From assembly GCA_963709765.1 (NCBI GenBank), contig CAVPXL010000004.1, forward strand, positions 1 to 64,000: a DNA stretch of 64,000 bases, given 5' to 3'. Position 1 is the first letter of the stretch. Each line of letters opens with the position of its first letter. Below are positions 1 to 8,746 of the stretch, piece after piece. The notes under the pieces were generated by a model, which saw only the letters and a program-made list of their open reading frames with translations, ran no database searches and was not told where the DNA came from. Made by a program: the position numbers and the translations under genes. This stretch comes from Roseitranquillus sp963709765 (GTDB lineage: Bacteria; Pseudomonadota; Alphaproteobacteria; Rhodobacterales; Rhodobacteraceae).

Positions 1-127
1 CGAAATCTTTCGGAGACTGCACCGATGCCTGTGTAAGCATCTGGCGCAGGCCGGGGGGCGTCGGGTTTCCCTCTCGTTGGCCATCATGCGTTCGATGACG
101 TCCGGTTCCCGTTGGCGGTCGATCAGG
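1..127 (-). pseudogene. 3' part of small phage-like hypothetical gene split by IS
   Basis: Read on the minus strand and joined across the IS5-type element to the piece at 1426-1653, this continues an open frame: ...GGIRQ then FLIDRQREPDVIERMMA. The continuation is only visible after removing the insertion and one copy of its 4-bp target duplication. The protein family is not recognised; the composition (acidic helix, then a basic Cys-rich tail with CARC and HRHRC) resembles small accessory proteins of plasmids or Mu-like phages, which is an impression only. The start of the window cuts off anything further downstream. Confidence 0.45.
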
Positions 128-131
128 AACT

Positions 132-1421
132 GGACACCTCCGAGAACGCACGGTTTTGCCGAGATGCTGGGTGACAGGCTTGGCGCATCGCGCTCTGAGG
201 GTCCTTTGGAGGGCTCTGCGGCCCGCTCAGCGTTCTGAGGAAGCGGGTTTCTCTGTCCTTGCCGTCAGGTCGGACGGAGTCCGGCTCTGGAGCCATCGCA
301 GCCGTCCCATGTTGTAGGCGATGTTTGCGAGCGTGATCGTGGCCTTGGCGCGGGCCAGACCGATCGTGCGGATGGTCAGCCCCATGCGGGACTTCTGCTG
401 GGCGAAGACGTGCTCGACCTTCGAACGGATCACGGACTTGCGGCCGTTGGCGCGCGACGTGCGCTGCGGCATCGGGCGGCCGCGCGGCTTCTTGCGGTGG
501 ACCTGGCTCGTCATGCCGTGGGCCTTCAGCCAGCGCTCGTTCTCGGCGGAGCGGTAGGCACTGTCGGCCCAGACGTCGCGGGCGGTGTTGGCGGTCTGGA
601 TCAGGCCTTCGCGCAGCCGGGCCCCGTCGTGCCGGGCGGCATCCGTCACGACCTGGCGTCGGATCACCCCGTGCATCCGGTCGATGCTGACATGCGACTT
701 GTAGCCGTAGACCGGGATCGCGATGTCGACGGGTTTCGAGCCGTCGGCCCGCGCCTTGGCCTTGCTGTACTTGACCGTCCAGCGACCATGTGTGTCCTTC
801 TGGGCCGCCTTCGAGGGCTGGTCCGGCCAGATCTCCGAGGCCGCCTTCCCAGCCTTGATCGCAGCCTTCTCGCCATCCGTGTTCCGCTGGCGCGGAGCTG
901 CGATCAGGCTGGCGTCCACAATCTGGCCGGAGCGCGGGATGAACCCGGCCTGATTGATCGCCCGATCCATCTCGCTGAACAAAGCGTCCAGCGCGTCCGC
1001 CCGGATCAGCGCCTCCCGGAAGTCCCACAGCGTGTTCGCGTCCGGCACCGTGTCGGCGATCCCCAGCCCGTCCGAGCCGCATCCAGCTCAACCGATCGCG
1101 AACCATCCGCTCGGTCGCCTCCAGGCTCAGCCCATGCAGGCTTTGCAAGACCAGCATCCGGAACTTCAGCACCGCGTTCATCGCGGGCCGTCCGCCCCGA
1201 AAGCAGCGCGGTCGGCCCGCCGCCCGCTCCAAGATCGGCCGGAAACGCTCGAACTCGACCGTCCTGTTCAGCGTCTCCAGCGGATCGCCTCCGGCGGAAA
1301 TCTCCTCGAGCCGATCCTCGATGCTCCAGAACCCCGCTTGCTTCGACATCGCCGCCTCCCCTGTCTCAAGGGCAGTAAATCATCACAGGCGTCCAAGCGG
1401 TAGAGGTTTCCGGAGGCGTCC
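132..1421 (-). mobile_element. IS5-family element, copy 1 (about 1.29 kb)
   Basis: The left end reads ggacacctccgagaac and the right end gtttccggaggcgtcc, which are imperfect inverted repeats. The element is flanked by the direct repeat aact (128-131 and 1422-1425), a 4-bp target duplication. It carries one transposase frame on the minus strand. It sits inside a small hypothetical gene whose other copy, at about 25.7-25.9 kb, is not interrupted at this point, so the target site is known from inside the window. A shortened second copy lies at 13141-14218. Confidence 0.9.
227..1349 (-). pseudogene. IS5-family transposase, frameshifted
   Basis: The N-terminal third (MSKQAGFWSIEDRLEEIS..., through VRDRLSWMRL) and the rest (DANTLWDFREAL... 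GQIVDASLIAAPRQRN... YGYKSHVSID... VWADSAYRS... RSKVEHVFAQQK) are in different frames. The break is near 1070-1080, just before the VPDANTLWDF block. Together they make a complete IS5-type DDE transposase: D in GQIVDASL, D in VWADSAYR, E in KVEHVFA. Intact relatives read straight through, so this is a one-base loss or a sequence error; programmed frameshifting cannot be excluded but is unusual for this IS5 type. Confidence 0.85.
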
Positions 1422-1425
1422 AACT

Positions 1426-1653
1426 GGCGGATGCCGCCGCGCCATGTCCGGACGTCGGGCAGGAACTCCTGCAGGCTTTCGATGCCGCGGTCCGTGAGGG
1501 TGGTGATGCCTTCCTTGGTGCCGTCGTGACCTGGATCATCTCGCCGAGGTCGATGTCGGCGGAGTTCCGGCTGATCACCTCGATGAGTTCGGGGCTCTCG
1601 CCGATCGTCTTGCCGACCTAGTCGATACTGCAGACCTGGGTGGTGCGGGCCAT
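1426..1653 (-). pseudogene. 5' part of small hypothetical gene, overlapping the IS66 tnpC stop
   Basis: The ATG at 1653 overlaps the TGA of the tnpC remnant (TGATG), so it would be translationally coupled. The frame reads MARTTQVCSID, then an amber stop, then VGKTIGESPELIEVISRNS and DLGEMIQV, then a one-base frameshift into HDGTKEGITTLTDRGIESL and so on. The copy at 25669-25908 has the same stop and the same shift, so the damage predates the duplication. The IS5-type copy 1 then cut the gene at RGGIRQ. Function unknown. Confidence 0.5.
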
Positions 1654-1799
1654 CAGGCTGCCTTCTGCTGCGCAAGGTGCGACCGCCAGTTCCACGGGAG
1701 CAATTCCGGCAGCCTCGAGACCGGCGGGTTGGGCATTCGGGCGAGGACGTCCGCCAGCCAGGGTGAGGCAGGACCGTGGCGCCAGCGGCGCCGCGAAAG
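1653..1799 (-). pseudogene. IS66 TnpC C-terminal remnant
   Basis: Minus-strand translation gives WLADVLARMPNPPVSRL, then LPELLPWNW and SHLAQQKAA, the typical end of an IS66 TnpC transposase. Everything upstream is missing: the IS903-like element begins at about 1801 and directly abuts it, so the rest of this IS66 copy was lost or lies elsewhere. Confidence 0.8.
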
Positions 1800-1800
1800 A

Positions 1801-2853
1801 GCGTTGTTGCACAAGTCTGACGACGAAGGATTCACTTCCACGACTCCATGGCGTTAGACGCGCTGCATGAGCAATCCGTCTCCCGCCCGCTGTCGCACGA
1901 CGAACTGGTCCAGCTACAACGGATCGCTGCGCAAGCGGGGGTCCCTGTTGATCTGGGTCGACAAGGACTTGACCTGGCGCGCGCCGCATGACGGGCGGTG
2001 TGGACGGCCTGCGATCTTCTCCGATGCGGCCATACAATTCTGCCTGTCGATCAAGATCCTGTTCAAGCTGCCGCTTCGCCAGACCGCCGGGATGGTCGCC
2101 AGCCTGCTGAAGCTGGCGGGGCTGGACTGGTCGGTGCCCGACTTTTCCACCCTGTGCCGGAGGCAGAAGACCCTGGCCGTCCAGATCCCCTATCGCCGCG
2201 CGGATGGGCCGCTGAACCTGCTCGTTGACAGCACCGGGATCAAGTTCCTGGGCGACGGCGAGTGGCAGGCCCGCAAGCACGGGGTGCAAGGTCGACGCCA
2301 ATGGCGCAAGGTGCATCTGGCGATGGACCCGGCCACATCCGACATCCGCGCCGTCGAGTTCACCCCCAGCCGCGATGGCGACAGCCCCGCGCTGCCGGAC
2401 CTTCTTGGGCAGATCCCTGAAGACGAGCAGATCGGCACCGTGACCGCCGACGGCGCCCATGACACGCACCGCTGCCACAAGGCCATCACTGACCTTCAGG
2501 CCACTCCGATCATTCCGATCCGGAAAAACGGCCGCCTGTGGAAAGACGACTGCCCCGCGGCACGCGCCCGCAACGAAACCCTGCGCGCCACCCGGTATTA
2601 CGGGCGGGCGTTCTGGAGACGCTGGACGGGATACCACGCCCGCAGCCGGATCGAGGCGAGGATGCGCTGCCTGAAATCCTTCGGCGAGCGCATTGCCGCA
2701 AGAGACCCCGAACGTCAGGCCGCCGAAATCCACATCCGCATCGCACTCATGAACCGCTTCAACGCCCTCCGCACCGCCGAGATCATCCGCGTGGCCTGAC
2801 GGTCAGTGGCGGAAGGGGCAGTCACGCCTCAGGCGGGAGTTGCGCAACAACGC
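1801..2853 (+). mobile_element. IS903-like element (IS5 family), apparently complete, about 1.05 kb
   Basis: The ends form inverted repeats: gcgttgttgcacaa at the left and ttgcgcaacaacgc at the right (about 2839-2852). The length matches the usual size of the IS903 group. One intact transposase gene is inside. Deleted or decayed relatives with the same ends occur at 20488-20792 and 29455-29937. A clear target duplication was not seen, because the left flank is another broken element. Confidence 0.88.
1867..2799 (+). CDS. IS903-like transposase, intact
   Basis: 310 aa DDE transposase. Recognisable blocks are CRTTNWSSYNGSLRKRGSL near the N-terminus, LLVDSTGIKFLGDGEW (first D), VTADGAHDT (second D), and YHARSRIEARMRCLK (the E helix), followed by the conserved IHIRIALMNRFNALRTAE tail. 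The length and all three acidic positions are as expected, and no frameshift is present. This is the only full-length uninterrupted transposase in the window and may supply transposase in trans to the miniature derivative at 20.5 kb. Confidence 0.92.
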   Translation: MSNPSPARCRTTNWSSYNGSLRKRGSLLIWVDKDLTWRAPHDGRCGRPAIFSDAAIQFCLSIKILFKLPLRQTAGMVASLLKLAGLDWSVPDFSTLCRRQKTLAVQIPYRRADGPLNLLVDSTGIKFLGDGEWQARKHGVQGRRQWRKVHLAMDPATSDIRAVEFTPSRDGDSPALPDLLGQIPEDEQIGTVTADGAHDTHRCHKAITDLQATPIIPIRKNGRLWKDDCPAARARNETLRATRYYGRAFWRRWTGYHARSRIEARMRCLKSFGERIAARDPERQAAEIHIRIALMNRFNALRTAEIIRVA

Positions 2854-3120
2854 CGGCCCGCGGCGGAGGGATACAGAGAAACACCTGTCCCACGTGTCGA
2901 CAAATGGCCATTGGCGACAGTCCCAGGAAGTTCACCATCTAGCCCCTTGGCCCGAGGACGAGGTGACCCGGCTGCTGAAAGGCGGGAGGCTTTTCGCTGA
3001 CAACAGCTGATCGCTACGCGGAGATCGTTCTGCATGAAGGGCTGGTGGTCTACGTTGCGTGCAGGGTGCCGCGCGGGAACGACATCTCGCGCAATTGGGA
3101 AGCTCCAATGCCGCAGTCTG

Positions 3121-3459
3121 TCACGTGAGTACTCCGACTGAGTCACCTACAAAGAGACAACTGATGCGGCTTGTGCTTCGCTCGTCAACGAAGACGAGGT
3201 TCGCGAGGACATCTCCGCCAGCCGCCTGCGCCTGTTCTCGGCGCGAACGGCGCCATCCCCAGATGCCGATCAGGAGAATGCTGACGTTGCCCGCGAGGTC
3301 CAGAAGCATCCATTTCAGAACCGGCTCGACCAGCCTGAACCAGACGTTGAAGACGAAGAACGGGACCGAGCCAACAAGGCCGAAGACGAGGAAGTTCAAG
3401 GGCGTGAAGCTGGCCTTCGCGATGATCATGCCGCAGAGGACCGCCTGCGCGCCGAAGCA
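3121..3459 (-). pseudogene. Truncated copy of a small membrane protein
   Basis: The minus-strand frame contains CFGAQAVL, FLVFGLVGSVPFF, VLKWMLLDLAGN and GIWGWRRSRRE, which align with the second half of the intact 133-aa membrane protein at 44010-44411. The N-terminal half (first membrane segments) is absent and the frame upstream of CFGAQ is unrelated. The tail beyond RREQ also differs. It is therefore a 5'-truncated paralogue. Between it and the IS903-like element (2854-3120) I see no convincing gene. Confidence 0.65.
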
Positions 3460-3547
3460 TCGATCCACCTCCGGAGCGGGATAACATCCGCGCGGCCGGC
3501 TCCAATGCACTCCTCGCAAATATGACGAATAGTCTGAACAGCGCTCC

Positions 3548-3985
3548 TCAGGGATCGCGCTTTCTGCGCGAAAGGGCTTGGCATCGTCTCTTGCGAGCTG
3601 CGGTTTCCATCGCCAACACGCAGCGAAGCACCGGACGGACGAGCATCGGGAAAGGTCCGGTACGGTCCAGAGCCGAGTTGCTCAGGGCGCTTCTGAGGGT
3701 TTCAACGATCTGACGCCGAACGGTCATATCGCCCTCAACAGTATGAAGGGTCAGTAAACGAAGCGCCTCGCAGCGCAGAACGATCCACGACCGGATCGCC
3801 TGGAGCGGTTGCTTCAGATCGGCGGCCCTGCCCCAGGTCAGCGGACCGCCGCCCAGTTCGCTACCGAGGCGATCGCCGGCGACCAGCCCGGCCAGACGGA
3901 GATGTCCGCGGTGACATCCCCGACTGTCGTGGCCGGCGCGGAGATGAGGATCTCGTGCGATGTGCGAAAGCAGGTCATCTCTCAC
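3548..3985 (-). CDS. Hypothetical protein or gene remnant
   Basis: An open frame of 145 codons with a plausible helical block (LKQPLQAIRSWIVLRCEAL, then VRRQIVETLRSALSNSALD), but no recognised family. A second frame over the same DNA also looks codon-like in its first part, so this may be a frameshifted relic rather than a gene. No clear ribosome binding site. Confidence 0.25.
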   Translation of the reverse strand: MRDDLLSHIARDPHLRAGHDSRGCHRGHLRLAGLVAGDRLGSELGGGPLTWGRAADLKQPLQAIRSWIVLRCEALRLLTLHTVEGDMTVRRQIVETLRSALSNSALDRTGPFPMLVRPVLRCVLAMETAARKRRCQALSRRKRDP

Positions 3986-4469
3986 CCGGGCTCGGAACGC
4001 TGGTGCTCATGTAGAATTTGCGGACGGTGGAACTCGAACTCCTGCTCCCTGGGCGCGATGCAATTGAAGCCGGCGCGTTCGAAGACGGGTCACGCGAATT
4101 CGCCGGCGTTTGAGTACACGCTGGCCACCCTCTGCCTCTGCGCTTGGTCGAGCACATCGGCGACAAGAGCGCCTCCGACGCCGCGGCTGGCACCGTCGGG
4201 ATCCACGTAGAGGAACGTGATGTGGCCTTTCTGCGCAAGGTCGGCGAACCCGATCGGGGCTCCGTCCGGACCCGCCGCGACGAGGGCATGCCGGCCGTCG
4301 CTGTGGAGCCGGTGAAGCTCAGCAGCGTCCGATCCATGAATAGCCACGCGGACACCTGGTCCGGCCGGCAGGCACGCGAACCGGGGCGGTTGGTTGCCGC
4401 GCGACGGATCTCGGCAGGCCTGTCTGCGTCCGATGCCTCGCACGGGCGCAGCGTGAAGACCGGGTTCAT
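3982..4469 (-). pseudogene. GNAT-family N-acetyltransferase, broken by several frameshifts
   Basis: Three frames each give part of one GNAT protein. The start is MNPVFTLRPCEASDADR; the middle is GRHALVAAGPDGAPIGFADL and FLYVDPDGASRGVGGALV (acetyl-CoA loop R/Q-x-x-G-x-G/A type); the end is PVFERAGFNCIAP before the stop. Two or more single-base shifts separate them. Its ATG overlaps the stop of the next GNAT gene (ATGA at 4466-4469), so both were once in one transcript. Substrate unknown. Confidence 0.7.
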
Positions 4470-5058
4470 CGCGGACGCCTCACCATCGGATGGATCGGCG
4501 GACAATCCGCCACTTCGATCGTGCCGACCGGCCGGAAACCGAGTCTGGCGTAGAGGGCGCGGCTGCGTTCGGTGGTCGCCTCGAGATAGGCCGCAACGCC
4601 TTCTGCATCGCAGCGCGCCAGAACAGGCCGCAGCATCGCGCTGCCCAACCCCCTGCCCTGTCCGTCCGGGTTGACGCCGATCAAAGGCAGATACCAGTGC
4701 GGCTGCTGTGGGTGAACCTCACCCAACGCCTCGAACACCGCAAAGACGTCCGCCTGGCGCGCTTCGGGGATCGAGCGTTCGACGGCGGACACGAGCGCGG
4801 CCTCGTTGGGTTCCGAACCCGGCGCGATCCAGAGCGCGACCCCGCCATCGGCCAGAACGAGGGTGTCCTCGGCAATGGCGACCCCCCCCCGAAGGCGCGT
4901 GCGAAGTCCGGAAAATGCGCGAGGTAGTCGTCTGGGTCGGGATACATCCACCGCACGGGGGGATCGGTTTCGAAGGCGGCGGTAAGCGTGCTCAGGGCTC
5001 TGGCCTCGGTCGTCGGGTGCGCCGCGGCGGGGCGTGTCAATGTCAGTGCGTCGGTCAT
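4466..5058 (-). pseudogene. GNAT-family N-acetyltransferase with frameshift in a C9 tract
   Basis: The N-terminus MTDALTLTRPAAAHPTTEA and the block FETDPPVRWMYPDPDDYL are in one frame. The remainder is in the next frame: LADGGVALWIAPG, WYLPLIGVNPDGQGRGLGSA with the acetyl-CoA binding QGRGLGS loop, YLEATTERSRALYARLGF. The switch lies at the nine-C run at 4882-4890. This architecture resembles the PhiH/puromycin-acetyltransferase-like GNATs. With the run one base shorter or longer the gene would be a complete protein of roughly 195 aa. Overlaps the next GNAT gene by 4 nt. Confidence 0.75.
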
Positions 5059-5118
5059 CGCATTTGCTTTCTATGGTATCGCTGAAGGGGCAGACCGCAG
5101 ACGGCCCGCCCGAAAGGG

Positions 5119-6831
5119 TCAAAGACGGTCAAGCGACGGGACATCCTCACCCAACCAAGCGCGCTGAAACGCACGGCGGGCGCTCATGACGGTCCCCTGA
5201 TCTCCCTGATCGACTGCCAGCGCCTCCTCGGCCTGCCAGAGACCCCAGAGCGCCCAGGCATTGTTCGGATGAGTATCGAGCGCCGCTTGGAATGCCTCGA
5301 TCGCCCCGATCTCGTCGCCGGCCTGAAGCCGCACCGCCCCCAGCGTCTGGCTGATCGGATAGGACCAGTAGGGCGGCTCCATGTAGGGGATGGACGCTTC
5401 GAGACGGATCGCCTCGTGGAGGTGATGCTCGGCCTCGTGCCAATCCTCGTTCGCCTGACTGATGCGAGCTTCGACCAGATGCCTGGCAATCTCCAGGATG
5501 TCGCGCGCCGGGAGATACTGCGCCTCGAGACCCGACAGATCGGCCTTGGCCATGATCCGCTCGATCGCCCGTTGTTCGGCCAGAGCCGCGTCGTGATCGC
5601 CGATCAGCGCAAATGCCGTGCCGCGCGCCCAGTGCCAGTGGCCCTTCACGAAAGGGAACGCATCGCCGGGGTCAGGCAGGGCAAGGATGTCCTCCGGCTC
5701 CGCCAATTGGGCATGGGCCGCGAAGGGCGCGGTGTCGATGGCCTGGACCCAGGCCAGTTCGCCGGAAACCTCGTCGGAGGTGACATCGGCCAGCAACGCC
5801 GCGGCCTCCATCGCTTCGTCCCGCAGGCCCGCCATCTGCGCACCGACCAGAAGGAAGTGGATGTTGTGCGGGTAGTAGCCGTAGCGGTAGAGCGGGCTCG
5901 CGGCATCTCCGGCGGCGGCGAGATAGGCTTGATCGGCGGCGATGGCCTCCTGATTGACGGCGATGGAGTCAGCATAGCGGCCAACGCGGTTGTAGATGTG
6001 CGCTGGCATGTGCAGCAGGTGGCCGGCGACCGGCACGGCGCCGCGCAGCGCGTCCGCAGCCGCCTCTGCCGCAGCGGGGTCGGTCGAGCCTTCGACGACG
6101 TGGATTTGGAGATGCAATGCGCCGGGGTGCTGCGGCGAAAGCTCTATCGCACGCTCCAGCGTGGCCAGGATTTCCTCTGTCCTGCCTTTCGGCGTCGTTC
6201 CGTCGGCTTCCCAGTAATCCCAGGGCTGCAGGTTCATCAGCGCGTCCGCGTAGATCATCTGAACGTTCGCGTTTTCCGAGAGATGACCCGCCGCGGTCGC
6301 CATGAGATCGGCGAAGGCCCGATCCTGCACCGCCCGGTCGCCATGCGCGGTGTCGTAGCGTGCGACCACCGCCGCGGCGAGCATCCGGTCCCTCGGCGTT
6401 CGAGACAGCGCGAAGGCTTGGGCCGCGGCTTGCGCAGCGCGCTCCTGGTTCTCGGCGTGCATGCCGTCATTGAGGTTCGGGCCGAGGGCGTAGGCCTCGC
6501 CCCAGAAGCAGGCCGAGCACGCCGGATCCGCCTGCTGCGCGGCGCGGAAGGCGGCCGCAGCGGCGGTGTGGTTGAACCCCCACAAGAGCGCGATCCCGCG
6601 GGCGAAGGCGGTGCGGGCTGTGGCGACGTCCGTGCCGGCCTCGAAGCCGAAGTCGCCGTAGCCGGCCAGCTCCATCGCGGCGGCGGAATCCGCGTCCGGC
6701 ATCGTCGCCTCGGCCATGTCGACGCCGGGCCGGAAGAGCTCGGTTCGGCGCTCGGTTTCGTGGGCGTGAACGCCCGGTGTCAGCATCGTGGTGGCGATCA
6801 GGGCCGCCAGAAGAGGCTTGGGTGCAATCAT
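5119..6831 (-). CDS. Secreted tetratricopeptide-repeat protein
   Basis: 570 aa, intact. A signal peptide is clear (MIAPKPLLAALIATTMLTPG, then VHAHE). TPR-like helical pairs run through the protein, for example GFNHTAAAAAFRAAQQADP followed by CSACFWGEAYALG, LERAIELSPQHPGALHL, and near the C-terminus GAIEAFQAALDTHPNNAWAL. The CSAC pair and several His/Trp-rich stretches (GHWHWARG, HLLHMPAHIYNRVGRY) suggest a metal or cofactor site, which is inference. A good Shine-Dalgarno, gaggaga, precedes the ATG. It lies 76 nt downstream of the methyltransferase gene on the same strand and was probably cotranscribed with it. Confidence 0.85.
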   Translation of the reverse strand: MIAPKPLLAALIATTMLTPGVHAHETERRTELFRPGVDMAEATMPDADSAAAMELAGYGDFGFEAGTDVATARTAFARGIALLWGFNHTAAAAAFRAAQQADPACSACFWGEAYALGPNLNDGMHAENQERAAQAAAQAFALSRTPRDRMLAAAVVARYDTAHGDRAVQDRAFADLMATAAGHLSENANVQMIYADALMNLQPWDYWEADGTTPKGRTEEILATLERAIELSPQHPGALHLQIHVVEGSTDPAAAEAAADALRGAVPVAGHLLHMPAHIYNRVGRYADSIAVNQEAIAADQAYLAAAGDAASPLYRYGYYPHNIHFLLVGAQMAGLRDEAMEAAALLADVTSDEVSGELAWVQAIDTAPFAAHAQLAEPEDILALPDPGDAFPFVKGHWHWARGTAFALIGDHDAALAEQRAIERIMAKADLSGLEAQYLPARDILEIARHLVEARISQANEDWHEAEHHLHEAIRLEASIPYMEPPYWSYPISQTLGAVRLQAGDEIGAIEAFQAALDTHPNNAWALWGLWQAEEALAVDQGDQGTVMSARRAFQRAWLGEDVPSLDRL

Positions 6832-6906
6832 TGTCTCTCTCCTCGGGTCGAAGTGCGTGTGTGTTGGAAGGGCGGGTGCGCCCGGCCAGCTAACCGGCCG
6901 GGGCGG

Positions 6907-7861
6907 TCAGGCGACGGTGCGCGCCATGCAGCAATCGGCCATCGCCTCGATGTGGCGGTGATCGGTGCCGCAGCAGCCGCCGTAGACCCGGAGATTGGGC
7001 AGCATCCGCTTGAGCTGCGCGTAGTCGCGGCCGAGTTCCGCCGGGTTTCCGGCATCGAGTTCCTCCGCCTCGTCGAGCTCGGCATGGCTGAGCCGGGAGG
7101 CGTTGGCCCGCACGCCCCAGATCCGCTTGAGCCAGGCGGCGTCGGATTCCAGGGCCGCCCGGAAGTGATCGGGATGGGCGCAGTTGATCATGAAGTAGGC
7201 CGCCGCCCCCGCGGTCAGCATGTCCGTCTGCTCGAAGGCCTCGCCCAGCTGGCGTACCATCGGGCAGCCGGCCGTTTGTCTCGGTCGTGTAGGACAGAAC
7301 CGCCGGCATCCCCGCCGCCGCCGCGGCGCGGATGACGCCGACGCCCTCGTTGACGGTGCTGATCGTGACCGCGGTAACCAGGTCGGCCTCGGTCTCGGCG
7401 AACCACCCGATCTGCTCGGCGTGGAAGGCTTCGGCCTCATCGGCGGACATCGCGGTATCAGGCTGGTAGCCATCTCCGCGCGGGCCGATATTGCCCGAGA
7501 TCACGATTGGCGCCACGGCCTCCGCGTCGCGCCGGATCTCGTCCAAGAGCGTGATCGCGGCCTTGTTCATGCGTTCGAGATCCGCGGGGCCATGACCGAT
7601 CTCGGCGCCCCAATCCCGGCTGGCCCGCCAGGTCGGCAACTCCAGCAGGAACCCGGTGCCGTGATCGGCGGCGATGGCCAAATGCCGCTCGAAGTAACTG
7701 CGCAGCGTCCGCCGCCCTTCGACGGTGTCGAGCAGCGGGTAGGAGGCGAAACACGGCAGGTCCATCCCCTCCAGGAAGATGAGCGTCGTCTCGAGCCCGG
7801 AATCGGTGAGCAGCGGCGTGCCGTCGGCCTGCGGCAGACGTTTGCGATGCAGCGGGCGCAT
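6907..7861 (-). pseudogene. Homocysteine S-methyltransferase-like protein, one frameshift
   Basis: The frame starting MRPLHRKRLPQ gives LLTDSGLETTLIFLEG, ISGNIGPRGDGY and TAVTISTVNEGVGV up to NGRLPDGT. The next frame, from about 7254, continues QLGEAFEQTDML, AYFMINCAHPDHF and YGGCCGTDHRHIEAM to the stop. These are the barrel and the zinc-site cysteines (NC and GGCCGT) of the S-methyltransferase family, so all three zinc ligands remain. One extra base would explain the break. The start ATG overlaps the stop of the DUF1127 gene (TAATG). Substrate unproven; the family methylates homocysteine or selenohomocysteine, but several members act on other thiols. Confidence 0.85.
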
Positions 7862-8010
7862 TACAAACACCTCAGCGTTTGACTGATCTGCCGGCCGATG
7901 AGCCAGTCGGACCTGTCGATCTCCGGGAGCCCTATGTCGCGGCGCAAATGAGGACTGAGCGGCGGGACATTGATGTTCCGGTGCCGGAACGGATTGAAAC
8001 AGAATCGCAT
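7861..8010 (-). CDS. Small DUF1127-like protein (49 aa)
   Basis: MRFCFNPFRHRNINVPPLSP is followed by HLRRDIGLPEIDRSDWLIGR, with the RRDIGL signature that ends DUF1127 proteins. Its TAA overlaps the ATG of the methyltransferase gene (TAATG), so the two are translationally coupled. Members of the family in alphaproteobacteria are small Arg-rich proteins, some reported to bind RNA (CcaF1 of Rhodobacter). Two further DUF1127 genes occur in the window, at 29051-29269 and 41084-41284, each at the head of related enzyme genes. The upstream 8011-8133 gap must hold divergent promoters. Confidence 0.8.
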   Translation of the reverse strand: MRFCFNPFRHRNINVPPLSPHLRRDIGLPEIDRSDWLIGRQISQTLRCL

Positions 8011-8133
8011 GGGTCGTCTCTCTTCTTTTGTTGACGACCCTCCTTTCTCAGATGCGCGTTTCCCGGCGCGTTTTCGAAGCGTTACAATCGCGTAAAAACG
8101 GACGTCAGACGGATTTCAGGGCTTTACCGGATC

Positions 8134-8745
8134 ATGCCCACGCGCGAACAAATCGCCGTGACGCAGAAATCTTGCCCGCAGCAAGGAGATCCAGCCATCG
8201 AACATGAGCAGCCCTCCGGCAGCGGCGAAGCACCCAAAATTCGGTACGTGCGTGCAAGCGACCGCGATGCCGTTCTGGAAATTCTGAACGCTCTCCACGT
8301 GAATCTCGGGACGCAGCGGCTGCCCTTCCACTCCGATAGCGAGGTCAGCGCGCGTATTGCCGACGAGCCCGCGCGTATAAAGCTGGTCGCAGAATTCGAC
8401 GGCGCGGTTGCCGGTTATGCGGAGCTAGAAACCTGGCCTGGCAAGCCACGGCTGCGCCATGGCGCGGAGATCGACATGATTGCAACCCATCCGGATTTTC
8501 GCGGCCGCGGCGTGGGTCGGGGGCTGATGCGGGCGATGGTCGATCTTGCCGATCGCTGGCTGCAGCTGACGCGGCTCCAGCTTTATGTCTGGGACGGGAA
8601 CGACACTGCGATCAGGCTTTACGAAAGCTTCGGATTCGAGGTCGAGGGGCGTCTGCGGCGGTTCGTCTTCGTCGATGGCGTCTATCGCGACGCCTTCATC
8701 ATGGCCCGGCTTGGGGATCCCATTCGGCCCCGGCCCACTCCGTGA
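8134..8745 (+). CDS. GNAT-family N-acetyltransferase
   Basis: 203 aa, intact. IRYVRASDRDAVLEILNAL starts the fold; DMIATHPDFRGRGVGRGLM holds the acetyl-CoA loop (RGRGVGRG), and LYVWDGNDTAIRLYESFGF followed by EGRLRRFVFVDGVYRD is the usual C-terminal half of RimI/YhhY-like acetyltransferases. The first 35 or so residues precede the domain and the true start could be downstream; no strong ribosome site is visible at either. Its stop lies one base from the ATG of the large regulator (TGATATG), indicating coupling. Substrate unknown. Confidence 0.85.
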   Translation: MPTREQIAVTQKSCPQQGDPAIEHEQPSGSGEAPKIRYVRASDRDAVLEILNALHVNLGTQRLPFHSDSEVSARIADEPARIKLVAEFDGAVAGYAELETWPGKPRLRHGAEIDMIATHPDFRGRGVGRGLMRAMVDLADRWLQLTRLQLYVWDGNDTAIRLYESFGFEVEGRLRRFVFVDGVYRDAFIMARLGDPIRPRPTP

Positions 8746-8746
8746 T

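Larger units (their letters stand above)
1426..1799 (-). repeat. Inverted duplicate of 25519-25908 (IS66 tail plus small gene)
   Basis: Nearly base-for-base the reverse complement of the segment at 25519-25908, covering the last 45 codons or so of an IS66 TnpC and the overlapping small gene. The two copies lie in opposite orientation about 24 kb apart and could recombine to invert the DNA between them. Confidence 0.85.

Noticed and set aside
1618..2733. 371-codon minus-strand open frame across the IS903-like element
   Set aside because: It is the antisense shadow of the transposase gene; no family character.
5269..7335. 688-codon plus-strand open frame opposite the TPR protein
   Set aside because: High-GC shadow; the opposite strand encodes a protein with a signal peptide and TPRs.
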